A stretch of 32,654 nucleotides of DNA from DAITBA01 sp036824005. Its GTDB lineage: Bacteria > Pseudomonadota > Gammaproteobacteria > Burkholderiales > Rhodocyclaceae. Positions 16,379 through 23,908 of the stretch are shown here, piece after piece (position 1 is the stretch's first letter; each line of letters opens with the position of its first letter). The stretch spans positions 1-32,654 of the forward strand of contig DAITBA010000030.1 in NCBI GenBank assembly GCA_036824005.1, given 5' to 3'. The position numbers and the translations under genes are program-made. The notes below the pieces were generated by a model. The model was not told the DNA's origin and did no database searches. It saw only the letters and a list, made by a program, of their open reading frames with translations.

Positions 16379-17797
16379 ATGGAAGCCCGCCGCAAAGGCA
16401 AGCGCCGCAGCATCGACGTCCCCTCCTCCTACCTCGATGCAGCGCTTGCCGGCGGCGGGCGACCTTTTCCCAGACTGCCTGCTGCCGATTCGCGTACGCC
16501 GACCGCGGGGCCGGCTGCGGGAGCTTCCCGCGTGTCGCGCCAACGCCCCTCGCGGCGTAGCCGCGCACGGTCGAAACCATCCCGAATCGGCGTTGCGCTC
16601 GCCGGCGGCGGACCTTTGGGGGGCATCTACGAAATCGGGGCGCTGGTAGCGCTGGCGGAGTCGTTGGAGGGCATGGACTTCAACGATGTCGATATCTATG
16701 TCGGCGTCAGCTCGGGGGCGTTCATTGCTGCCGGGCTGGCCAACGGCCTGACGCCCGCGCGCATGTGCCGCATGTTCATCGAGAGTCACAGCGATGAGCA
16801 GCCGTTCGAGCCGGAGGTGCTGCTCAAGCCGGCATTCAAGGAGTACCTGACCCGTGCTGCGGCGGTGCCGCCGCTGCTGCTCGCGTCCATGTGGCACTAC
16901 GTCACCAATCCCTGGGGACAGAACTTCCTCGAGTCCTTCGAGCGACTGGCGCGCGCCATTCCAACCGGCATTTTCAACAGCGCCGGCGTCGGCGAGTTCC
17001 TGACGAAGCTGTTCAGCGAACCGGGGCGAACCAACGACTTCCGCGAGCTCCGGCACAAGCTGTATCTGGTTGCCACCGACCTGGATTCAGGCGAGTCGGT
17101 ACAGTTCGGCGCGCCGGGATGGGATCACGTGCCAATCGCGACGGCGGTACAGGCGAGTGCCGCGCTGCCAGGGTTGTTTCCGCCGGTGGAAATCGGCGGT
17201 CGCTACTACGTGGATGGCGCGCTGAAGAAGACCTTGCATGCTTCCGTAGCGTTGCAGCAAGGCGTCGATCTTGTGCTCTGTATCAATCCTCTGGTGCCCT
17301 TCGATTCGGTTCTGGCGGCGCAACGCGGCCACCCGAAGCGGCACAAGCTGGTGGAGGGCGGGCTGCCGGTCGTGCTCTCGCAGACCTTCCGCGCCATCAT
17401 CCATTCGCGCATGCAGGTCGGCATGGGCAAGTACGCCACCGAGTTCGCCGACGCCGATGTCATTCTGTTCGAACCGAACCGGGATGATGCCGACATGTTT
17501 TTTACCAATGTCTTCAGCTACGCCAGCCGGCGCCGGCTCTCGGAGCATGCCTACCAGAAGACGCGGGCGGACATCTTTCGCCGTCGCCACGAGCTGGCGC
17601 CGATCCTTGCCAGACATGGCATTCGCGTGCGGCTCGATGTACTGACGGACCCCGAGCGGCGACTGCTCACCGGCGATGGCCGGAAGCGACGCCGCGCAAC
17701 TGCCACGGCCGCGGCCGCCGGCCGCCTCGCCGAGTGTCTCGACGATCTGCAGCGCTGGATCGACATGCGCGCGGCGCGCCAGCGTCGCGCGGCATAG
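16379..17797 (+). CDS. Patatin-like phospholipase/acyl hydrolase
   Basis: 472 residues. The first 65 or so are basic, Ala/Pro/Arg-rich and probably disordered. The patatin domain begins IGVALAGGGPLGGIYEIGAL, with the glycine-rich oxyanion loop at about 75-83. The nucleophile elbow GVSSGAF places Ser111 as the catalytic serine. The second catalytic residue is Asp279 in YYVDGALKK. ASAALPGLFPP is also typical. The family hydrolyses acyl esters of phospholipids or neutral lipids. The C-terminus is again Arg/Ala-rich. The start at 16379 has only a weak ribosome site, so a later start is possible. It lies 40 nt downstream of the phasin, probably in the same operon, which suggests lipid-droplet turnover. 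Confidence 0.92.
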   Translation: MEARRKGKRRSIDVPSSYLDAALAGGGRPFPRLPAADSRTPTAGPAAGASRVSRQRPSRRSRARSKPSRIGVALAGGGPLGGIYEIGALVALAESLEGMDFNDVDIYVGVSSGAFIAAGLANGLTPARMCRMFIESHSDEQPFEPEVLLKPAFKEYLTRAAAVPPLLLASMWHYVTNPWGQNFLESFERLARAIPTGIFNSAGVGEFLTKLFSEPGRTNDFRELRHKLYLVATDLDSGESVQFGAPGWDHVPIATAVQASAALPGLFPPVEIGGRYYVDGALKKTLHASVALQQGVDLVLCINPLVPFDSVLAAQRGHPKRHKLVEGGLPVVLSQTFRAIIHSRMQVGMGKYATEFADADVILFEPNRDDADMFFTNVFSYASRRRLSEHAYQKTRADIFRRRHELAPILARHGIRVRLDVLTDPERRLLTGDGRKRRRATATAAAAGRLAECLDDLQRWIDMRAARQRRAA

Positions 17798-17813
17798 CGC
17801 CGGGACGCGCTGT

Positions 17814-17828
17814 CACTGTGCGACAGTG
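17814..17828. promoter_or_regulatory. 15-bp palindrome upstream of the TetR gene
   Basis: cactgt-gcg-acagtg (17814-17828) is a perfect dyad with 6-bp arms, 17 nt after the patatin stop and 91 nt before the TetR start. Size and position suit a TetR-family operator, possibly autoregulatory. It has no T-run, so it is a poor terminator. Chance occurrence cannot be excluded. Confidence 0.3.
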
Positions 17829-17919
17829 CGTCAGCCCTCGCACCTGAGGCGCGCAGTTCCAGCACTCGTAGTTCGATGTTATCCTGCGCCAACACGATCT
17901 CCGCGAACAGCCGAACAAG

Positions 17920-18567
17920 ATGGAGCGGAAACCGAAACGCCGCACCCGTGAGCGCATCCTGGAAACCAGCCTGCGCCTGTTCAACGAATTCGGCGAACCC
18001 AATGTCACCACCACCGTCATTGCCGACGAGCTGAACATCAGCCCAGGCAATCTCTACTATCACTTCCGCAACAAGGACGAGATCACGAACTCGCTGTTCG
18101 CGGAGTTCGAGCGGCAGATCGAGAGCACGCTCTCGGCGCCCGCCCGACGCCAGCCCGATGTCGAGGACATCTGGCTCTATCTGCACCTGCTGTTCGAATG
18201 CATTTGGAATTACCGCTTTCTCTATCGCGACCTGAACGATCTGCTCAGCCGCAACCGCACGCTTGAGCTGCATTTCAAGCAGATTCTGGCGCACAAGATC
18301 CGCACGGCGAGCCTGATCTGCGACGGGCTGGTGGCGAGCGGCGAGATGCGCGCGACGCGCGGTGAGATCGAGGCTCTGGCGACCAACATGGCGGTGGTGG
18401 CGACCTACTGGCTGTCGTTCGAATACGTGCGCAATCCGCGTCACTTGGCCGAGGAGGACGCGTTGGCCCGCGGCGTGTTTCAGGTCATGGCGCTTGCGGC
18501 GCCGCATCTGGTGGGGCATTCGCGCCAGTTGTTCGAAGAGCTGGCGCGGCGGTACGTGACGTCGTAG
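17920..18567 (+). CDS. TetR-family transcriptional regulator
   Basis: 215 residues. The N-terminal helix-turn-helix is canonical: TRERILETSLRLFNEFGEPN, then VIADELNISPGNLYYHF (about residues 38-54), followed by NKDEI. The C-terminal ligand domain is helical, with several Trp and Tyr residues (DIWLYLHLLFECIWNYRFLY; about 86-105) and a second aromatic cluster (VVATYWLSFEYVRN). It could bind a hydrophobic effector such as acyl-CoA. It lies between the patatin and TPR genes on the same strand and probably regulates this lipid locus, itself, or both. The regulated genes are not shown by the sequence, beyond a candidate operator at 17814-17828. Confidence 0.93.
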   Translation: MERKPKRRTRERILETSLRLFNEFGEPNVTTTVIADELNISPGNLYYHFRNKDEITNSLFAEFERQIESTLSAPARRQPDVEDIWLYLHLLFECIWNYRFLYRDLNDLLSRNRTLELHFKQILAHKIRTASLICDGLVASGEMRATRGEIEALATNMAVVATYWLSFEYVRNPRHLAEEDALARGVFQVMALAAPHLVGHSRQLFEELARRYVTS

Positions 18568-18598
18568 GATTAAAGCATACAAGACGGAGGAGATGTCC

Positions 18599-19381
18599 AT
18601 GAGCAAGGTGAGCTGGAAGAAGTTCCCCCATGCCGAGAAGGCCTACGGCCATGCGGGCGCGGCCCTGAAGAAGAATTGGGACCGGCTGCACCGCGGCGAT
18701 TGCGAGCCGTTCCCCGCCGACGAGAAAGTGCAGGAGGCGTGGCGGCTCTATCACCAGGGGGAGTTCCAGAAGGCCGCGGAGCTCGGCGCTTCGCAGGGGC
18801 CGGCGGGCTACAACGTTGCCAATAAGGCGACCGTCATCTATGCCAACTACCTGGAGACCGACGAAGCGAAGAAGCTTGCGCTGTTCCAGGAAGTGGCGAG
18901 CCGCGCCGAGGAACTGCAGCGCGCCGAACCGAAGAACGCCAACGCCTGGTACCTTCATGCCTACGCGCTGGGCCGGTACAGCCAGGGTATTTCCGTCGTC
19001 AAGGCTCTGGCCCAAGGGCTGGGCGGGAAGATCAAGGACAGCCTGACCAAGGCGCTCAAGCTCGAGCCGAAGCACGCCGATGCGCATATCGCCATGGGCG
19101 CCTACCACGCCGAGGTGATCGACAAGGTCGGCGCCATGATGGGCGGCCTCACCTACGGGGCGAAGAAGGAGACGGGCATGGAGCACTTCCAAAAGGCGCT
19201 CAAGCTCAATCCCGATTCGGCCATCGCCCGCATCGAGTATGCCAACGGCTTGGTGATGATGCACGGCAAGAGCAGAATGGATGAGGCGGCGAAGCTCTAC
19301 GAGGAGGCGGCCGCCTGCAAGCCCATGGATGCCATGGAGCGTCTGGACGTGGAACTGGCGAAGTCGGAGCTGGAGGATTGA
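18599..19381 (+). CDS. TPR-repeat protein
   Basis: 260 residues from the second of two in-frame ATGs. Shine-Dalgarno ggagg (18586-18590) is 8 nt from ATG 18599 but only 2 nt from ATG 18593. Tetratricopeptide-type helical pairs are visible: AWRLYHQGEFQKAAELG (about 43-59), AWYLHAYALGRYSQGI (about 118-133), AHIAMGAYHAEVI and AIARIEYANGLVMM, with LKLEPKHADAH and LKLNPDSAIAR as characteristic linkers. There is no signal peptide. It recalls the TPR architecture of microtubule-dynamics-regulator-like proteins found in bacteria, but no function is assigned. It follows TetR by 31 nt and is probably co-transcribed with the lipid genes. Confidence 0.85.
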   Translation: MSKVSWKKFPHAEKAYGHAGAALKKNWDRLHRGDCEPFPADEKVQEAWRLYHQGEFQKAAELGASQGPAGYNVANKATVIYANYLETDEAKKLALFQEVASRAEELQRAEPKNANAWYLHAYALGRYSQGISVVKALAQGLGGKIKDSLTKALKLEPKHADAHIAMGAYHAEVIDKVGAMMGGLTYGAKKETGMEHFQKALKLNPDSAIARIEYANGLVMMHGKSRMDEAAKLYEEAAACKPMDAMERLDVELAKSELED

Positions 19382-19443
19382 GGCGGGAGGAACTGGCTAT
19401 CCGCAGATCGACGCAGATGTCCATCCCTAAAGGATGCATTCCT

Positions 19444-19500
19444 ACCACCAAGAACACCAAGGGAAAACCGGAACCGACCTTTCTTTGTGTTCTTGGTGGC
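19444..19500. repeat. Inverted repeat B (accaccaagaacacc family)
   Basis: The left arm accaccaagaacaccaagg (19444-19462) pairs at 16 of 18 positions with ctttgtgttcttggtggc (19483-19500) around a 20-nt loop. It sits between the convergent TPR and WS/DGAT genes, as repeat A sits between another convergent pair, and is a possible two-way terminator. A tandem of the cgcagat motif (cgcagatcgacgcagat, 19402-19418) lies just upstream. Confidence 0.8.
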
Positions 19501-19526
19501 GACCTGTTCTTAACGGAAGTTCGATA

Positions 19527-21212
19527 TCACCGGAAGCGCTTCGGGATCCGTACCGGTTTGTCCGCTGTTTCGGCATCGAGCGCCGGCGGCGGTGCAGGCG
19601 CGTTGTCGGTGTCGGGCGCGGCGGTTGCCTTTTCAGTCCTGGCCGGCCGCGCGCGTGTGGCCTTGGCCTTGGCACTGGGCCCGCTTCGAGATCCCGCCGC
19701 CGCGCGCCTGCCCGCCGTTCCGGCGCTAACCTTGCGCCCGGGTTTTTTCAGCCCCTGCGTCACGGCGAGTTCTTCTTCGATCAGGTGCGGGTCGCGGCGC
19801 GTGTCCCAGGGCTCCATCATCACCACCAGCAGCACCTTTTCGAACTCCGCCTGGAAGCGCGCCACGATCGCCTGCGGGTCGGGCACGAACTTCCTGTCGG
19901 CGACCAGCCCGAACTGTACCTTGCCGTCGTAGCTCAGGATGCTCACCCCCATGCCGATGTCGCCCGACTGAGGCACCCAGAACATTTGCTGCACCAACTT
20001 GCCGCCGGCGAGGTAGAGCGTCTTCTGCGGACCGGGGACGTTTGTCATGACCGCGGTCGCCTTGGCGGCGAGGATGTCCAGGATCTGGGTCTGCACCGGC
20101 TTCGGGCACAGACCGACCAGCCCGAGGATGCCCAGCGTCAGCGCAGCCTGGTAGGAGTCCTTGAGCTCTTCCATGCGCCGGCGCACCTCGTAAAGACGGG
20201 CCACGGGATTCTCCACGCCCACCGGCAGGCTCAGCGCTACGAGGCCGAAGCGATTGCCGAGCTTGTGCTCCTGTCCGGCGGGGCGGAGATTGACCGGTAC
20301 CAGGGCACGGATCTCGACCGCGGCGACGTTGTCCCCCTTTTCCAGCAGGTAGCTGCGCAGCGCCCCCGCCACCGATGACAGCAGGATGTCGTTGACCGAG
20401 CAGCCAAGCGCCTTACCCACGGCCTTGATCTCCGCCAGCGGCATCGGCTCGCTCCAGGCCACGCGCTTGATCACGCCCGGCTTGCCCTTGAAGCGCGTCG
20501 ACGAGTCGTTGGGCATGAGCGCCAGCTGCGCGACCTCTGCAGCCACGGCCTTGCCTATGCGAACGTAATCGGTGATCTGCGCCGGATCGTCCACCAGGCT
20601 CATGGACTTCGACCACACGCTGCCGGCGGTGTTGATGGCTTCGATCACGGTGTCCGTTACCGGCTGCAGGATCTGGCGCCAGAAGTTGTCCGGCTCCTCG
20701 CTTGGCGCAGCGGGCTCCTCCGCAGCCCCGCCGGTTGTCTGCACGGGTGCGTCGGGTCGCTCGTCGGTCATGGACAGCAGCACGCCGATCAGTGCGATGC
20801 CATCGGCGATGCAGTGGTGAATGCGCACAATCAGGGCCGAGCCGCCGTCGTAATTCTCGACCAATTGGAAATGCCACAGAGGTTTGTTCGGATCCAGCGG
20901 CGAGCTGATCAGCTCGGCGGCAAGCTTCTCCAGCTCCGCCTTGCCGCCCTTACCCGGCAGGGCGGTGCGCTGCAGGTGCGAGTCGAGATCGAAGTACTCG
21001 TCCTCCGCCCACGCGTAGCCGGTGGTTTCCTCGACGGCCTTCTGGCGAAAACGGCGGAAGCGCAGGAAGCGCGCTTCAATGACCTGCTTCAGGCGCTCGT
21101 AATCCACACGGCCGTCGAAGATCATGACGCCGACGATCATCATCAGATTAGTCGGCCGATCCATGCGCAGCCAGGCCGTGTCGACACTGGAAATGCGTTC
21201 GCGATTTGTCAT
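19527..21212 (-). CDS. Wax ester synthase/diacylglycerol acyltransferase (WS/DGAT)
   Basis: A 561-residue bifunctional acyltransferase that joins acyl-CoA to a fatty alcohol (wax ester) or to diacylglycerol (triacylglycerol). The catalytic motif HHxxxDG is HHCIADG (His132, His133, Asp137, Gly138). Upstream are SSVDTAWL, the usual N-terminal signature, and the PLW motif (111-113). Downstream are SVNDILLSSVAGALR, the ND motif region, and TNVPGPQ. The normal domain ends near residue 485; the rest is a Lys/Ala/Pro/Arg-rich tail ending VRIPKRFR. The start at 21212 matches the family N-terminus. With the acyl-CoA reductase at 13655-15643 it completes the two-step wax-ester route. Confidence 0.96.
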   Translation of the reverse strand: MTNRERISSVDTAWLRMDRPTNLMMIVGVMIFDGRVDYERLKQVIEARFLRFRRFRQKAVEETTGYAWAEDEYFDLDSHLQRTALPGKGGKAELEKLAAELISSPLDPNKPLWHFQLVENYDGGSALIVRIHHCIADGIALIGVLLSMTDERPDAPVQTTGGAAEEPAAPSEEPDNFWRQILQPVTDTVIEAINTAGSVWSKSMSLVDDPAQITDYVRIGKAVAAEVAQLALMPNDSSTRFKGKPGVIKRVAWSEPMPLAEIKAVGKALGCSVNDILLSSVAGALRSYLLEKGDNVAAVEIRALVPVNLRPAGQEHKLGNRFGLVALSLPVGVENPVARLYEVRRRMEELKDSYQAALTLGILGLVGLCPKPVQTQILDILAAKATAVMTNVPGPQKTLYLAGGKLVQQMFWVPQSGDIGMGVSILSYDGKVQFGLVADRKFVPDPQAIVARFQAEFEKVLLVVMMEPWDTRRDPHLIEEELAVTQGLKKPGRKVSAGTAGRRAAAGSRSGPSAKAKATRARPARTEKATAAPDTDNAPAPPPALDAETADKPVRIPKRFR

Positions 21213-21311
21213 GGTGGGTCGGTTGGGTGCGGCGTGTCACTTCGTGCAGGTGGCTATCATACTCCGCGCCGGTGCGTTGGCGGAGAGCGGCCCGGGCTCA
21301 CCGGCATCGCC

Positions 21312-21317
21312 TATAAT
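21312..21317 (+). promoter_or_regulatory. Candidate -10 box for the acyl-CoA-binding protein gene
   Basis: A perfect tataat (21312-21317) lies 41 nt before the start codon in the 145-nt gap between the divergent WS/DGAT and acyl-CoA-binding protein genes. No good -35 hexamer is found at 16-18 nt spacing, so an activator or a weak -35 box would be needed. Confidence 0.4.
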
Positions 21318-21357
21318 CCGGTCGGGCATGGAACATGATTCGGAAGGAGGCCAGGCG

Positions 21358-21615
21358 ATGGGTGATCTAAGCGCAAAATTCGAGGCGGCGGTGGCCGCGT
21401 CCAAGTCGCTCAAGGAGCGTCCCGACAACAACACGCTGCTGCAACTGTATGCCCTCTACAAACAGGCGACAGCGGGGGACGTCGAAGGCAAGCGGCCCGG
21501 CTTCACGGACATGGTCGGCCGCGCCAAGTACGACGCCTGGGCGGCGATCAAGGGCACGGCCAAGGACGAGGCGATGAAGAAGTACATCGGCCTGGTGGAC
21601 ACTCTCAAGGGCTGA
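21358..21615 (+). CDS. Acyl-CoA-binding protein (ACBP)
   Basis: 85 residues, the normal size for a single-domain acyl-CoA-binding protein, a four-helix cytosolic carrier that binds medium- to long-chain acyl-CoA. Signature segments are LLQLYALYKQATAGDVEGKRPG (about residues 27-48), which includes the Tyr/Lys ligand contacts, and AKYDAWAAIKGTAKDEAMKKYI. Shine-Dalgarno aaggagg (21344-21350) sits 7 nt before the ATG. ACBPs are mainly eukaryotic and only scattered in bacteria. Its position, divergent from WS/DGAT, suggests that it supplies or buffers acyl-CoA for wax-ester or triacylglycerol synthesis. Confidence 0.95.
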   Translation: MGDLSAKFEAAVAASKSLKERPDNNTLLQLYALYKQATAGDVEGKRPGFTDMVGRAKYDAWAAIKGTAKDEAMKKYIGLVDTLKG

Positions 21616-21634
21616 GTCGCCCGTACCACTGCGA

Positions 21635-21662
21635 ATCCGCGGCGGGCGCAAGGCCCGCGGAT
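21635..21662. other. Hairpin downstream of the ACBP gene
   Basis: atccgcgg (21635-21642) pairs perfectly with ccgcggat (21655-21662) around a 12-nt loop, 20 nt after the ACBP stop. No T-run follows, so it is at most a Rho-dependent or transcript-end-stabilising hairpin. The rest of 21616-21928 holds a promoter and no gene. Confidence 0.4.
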
Positions 21663-21829
21663 CATCTCGGCCCGCGCAACGATCGGGTCGGGAGCCGGTT
21701 GTCGATCCGGCGCCGGCGAGTTCGTATCGCAGTCGCATGGTGCGCCGCCGCAAACGAGTTGGCGCATACCTCCCTTTCTGAGCTGGCGGCGATCCCTCTC
21801 GCCGGTGCCATTTCTTGACCTGCGCCGTT

Positions 21830-21857
21830 TTGACGCACGGTCTAATTCATCTATCAT
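21830..21857 (+). promoter_or_regulatory. Candidate sigma-70 promoter for the TonB receptor gene
   Basis: ttgacg (-35, 21830-21835) and tatcat (-10, 21852-21857) are separated by 16 nt, in a locally AT-rich stretch, 72 nt before the start codon. An overlapping ttgacc lies at 21815-21820. No Fur box or cobalamin riboswitch was recognised in the leader. Confidence 0.5.
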
Positions 21858-21928
21858 CCGAACGGACGATCCGCACCGCCCTCGCCGGCGGCTTATCCTA
21901 GGATCGCCGTGGACAGGGGGGTAAAACA

Positions 21929-23866
21929 ATGCACGGCAAACTAAAGCCAGTAGCCGCTTCGTGGGGAGTGTTCGTGTTCGTTGCAGTATCGCCGGTCGGG
22001 AGCGCGGCCTTGGCCGCAAATGGTGGCGCCCCTGAGCAGGCATTTTTCGAGGAGTTGCCCGTGGTGCTCTCGGTTTCGCGCCTGCCGCAATCGTTGGCGG
22101 ACACGCCCGGTGCGCTGACGGTGCTCGACCGCGAGACCATCCGTGCCACCGGCTACCGCCGGTTGCCGGACCTGCTGCGGTTGGTGCCGGGGTTCAACGT
22201 CGCCTGGCAGCGCGGGTGGTGGGGCGTGGTGAACTACCACGGTTTTTCCGGCGAACTGCCCAACCGCCTCCTGGTTCTCGTGGACGGCCGGCCCATCAAC
22301 AGCGAATACTTCAGCGGTGCCGCCGACCTGATCAGCCAGCCGCTGGCGATCGACGACATCGAGCGCATCGAAGTGCTGCGTGGCTCCAACTCCGCCGCCT
22401 TCGGCACCAATGCGTTCCTCGGCGTGATCAACATCCAGACGCGCCACGCCTCCCAGAGCGGACGGTTCTATGCCCAGGTCAATCATGGCGAGCAGGGCAT
22501 CCGCGACACCATCGTGCGTGCAGGCGGCAGCACCGGGCCGCTCGATCTCAGGCTCACACTGGGGCGAACGAAGGAACATGGCCTGGATGAACTGGTAGAC
22601 CAGAATCACCAGGACTTCGCCAACCTGCGTGCCGATCTGCGGCTGGGCGAGGCGGACGAAGTGACGTTGCACGTCGGCAGCCAGCGCGGCCCGGCGATGG
22701 AAGGGTTCCGCGCCGAGCCAATCTCGAACCCGGTGCGGGAACGACGCACGCGCAACGGTTTCGCGCAACTGCGCTGGCGCCACGTCTTCTCGCCGGAGAG
22801 CGAGTTGAGCGTGCAGATGTACCACAACCACGACCGCTATGTAGACGTCATCGACCTGGGATTTCTCCGCGCCGACCTGAACCGCCTGGCGACGCGGGAC
22901 AGCGTGGAGTTGCAGCATTTCCTGCGCCTGACGCCACACCTGCGCGCGGTGTGGGGGGCGGAATGGCGTCGTGACGAGGTCGAGGCGCCATCGTTCCTTC
23001 AGGATCGCTCGCCCGCGCGCAGCCACACCGAGCGGCTGTTTGGCAACGTGGAATGGCGAGCTGTGGACAACCTGTCGATCAACATCGGCGCGATGGCCGA
23101 GCGCGTGTCGATCACGGGCACCGACGTGTCGCCGCGCGTTTTCGCCAACTACGAAGTCGTGCCCGGCCACGTGCTGCGCGGCGGACTGTCCACGGCGACG
23201 CGGGCGCCGACATTCTACGAAGCGTTCGCCAAGCCGCTGTTCACATCCGTGTCTGGCAATCCGGACCTGGATCGGGAGCGCGTGCTTGCCCGCGAGCTCG
23301 GCTACTTCGGCGTGTTTCCGAGCCTCAAACTCCAGGCCGACGTGCGTCTGTATCGCGAAGACCTGAGGGATCTCATCGGCACCACGGAGATTCCCCTCGC
23401 GCAGCGCGTCAATCCCTTTGTGACCACCACGTTTGCGAACCTCGAAGCGGCGCGCACAAGGGGGATTTCCTATCAGCTGAAGTGGTCGCCCTTCGTCTCG
23501 ACCCAGCTTGCCCTCGGTCAGGCCTTCGAGCGCATTTCCCAGCGCATCACGGCACTGCAGGAATCCGCGCCCAGCCACAGCACCAGCATCATGTGGACCC
23601 AGCGGCTGCCTGCCGACTGGTCGTTCACTGTCATGCACTACGCGGTCGGCGCCATCCACTGGCAGGGTTTCGGCGACCGGGTGCCGGCCTATCGGCGCAC
23701 CGATGCGCGGGTGAGCTACGCCTTTCGCACCGCCGGCCTAAGAGGCGAAGCGTCCCTGGTCGGCCTGAACATGTTCGATCGCAACAACGAGTTCCGCCTG
23801 GGCACGCCCGGGGAGTCGCACGTCCTGTCGCGGCGCGCGTATGCCACGCTGAGGCTGGAATTCTGA
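21929..23866 (+). CDS. TonB-dependent outer-membrane receptor
   Basis: 645 residues. A signal peptide (about 1-30, ending SAALAANG) is followed by a TonB-box-like segment (LPVVLSVSRLPQ), the plug domain (TPGALTVLDRETIRATGYRR; LLVLVDGRPIN; IDDIERIEVLRGSNSAAFGT; FLGVINIQT) and a beta-barrel (about 155-645) ending in the outer-membrane signature YATLRLEF. Shine-Dalgarno aggggg (about 21915-21920) precedes the ATG. It takes up an unidentified ligand, or senses it, using the proton-motive force through TonB. No N-terminal signalling (STN) domain is present. It is followed by a periplasmic binding protein and a two-component kinase, an order that suggests a linked sensing or uptake role rather than housekeeping iron uptake. 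Confidence 0.95.
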   Translation: MHGKLKPVAASWGVFVFVAVSPVGSAALAANGGAPEQAFFEELPVVLSVSRLPQSLADTPGALTVLDRETIRATGYRRLPDLLRLVPGFNVAWQRGWWGVVNYHGFSGELPNRLLVLVDGRPINSEYFSGAADLISQPLAIDDIERIEVLRGSNSAAFGTNAFLGVINIQTRHASQSGRFYAQVNHGEQGIRDTIVRAGGSTGPLDLRLTLGRTKEHGLDELVDQNHQDFANLRADLRLGEADEVTLHVGSQRGPAMEGFRAEPISNPVRERRTRNGFAQLRWRHVFSPESELSVQMYHNHDRYVDVIDLGFLRADLNRLATRDSVELQHFLRLTPHLRAVWGAEWRRDEVEAPSFLQDRSPARSHTERLFGNVEWRAVDNLSINIGAMAERVSITGTDVSPRVFANYEVVPGHVLRGGLSTATRAPTFYEAFAKPLFTSVSGNPDLDRERVLARELGYFGVFPSLKLQADVRLYREDLRDLIGTTEIPLAQRVNPFVTTTFANLEAARTRGISYQLKWSPFVSTQLALGQAFERISQRITALQESAPSHSTSIMWTQRLPADWSFTVMHYAVGAIHWQGFGDRVPAYRRTDARVSYAFRTAGLRGEASLVGLNMFDRNNEFRLGTPGESHVLSRRAYATLRLEF

Positions 23867-23908
23867 GGATGTGAGTTCGCCCGGCCGGGTGCGGCCAAGT
23901 AGCCGAAT

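Noticed and set aside
21616..21928. Cobalamin riboswitch or Fur box before the TonB receptor
   Set aside because: No B12-box-like conserved sequence and no Fur-like AT-rich dyad was found; only a plain promoter and hairpin are visible.
21941..23659. A 572-residue minus-strand open frame
   Set aside because: It is a shadow of the TonB receptor gene.
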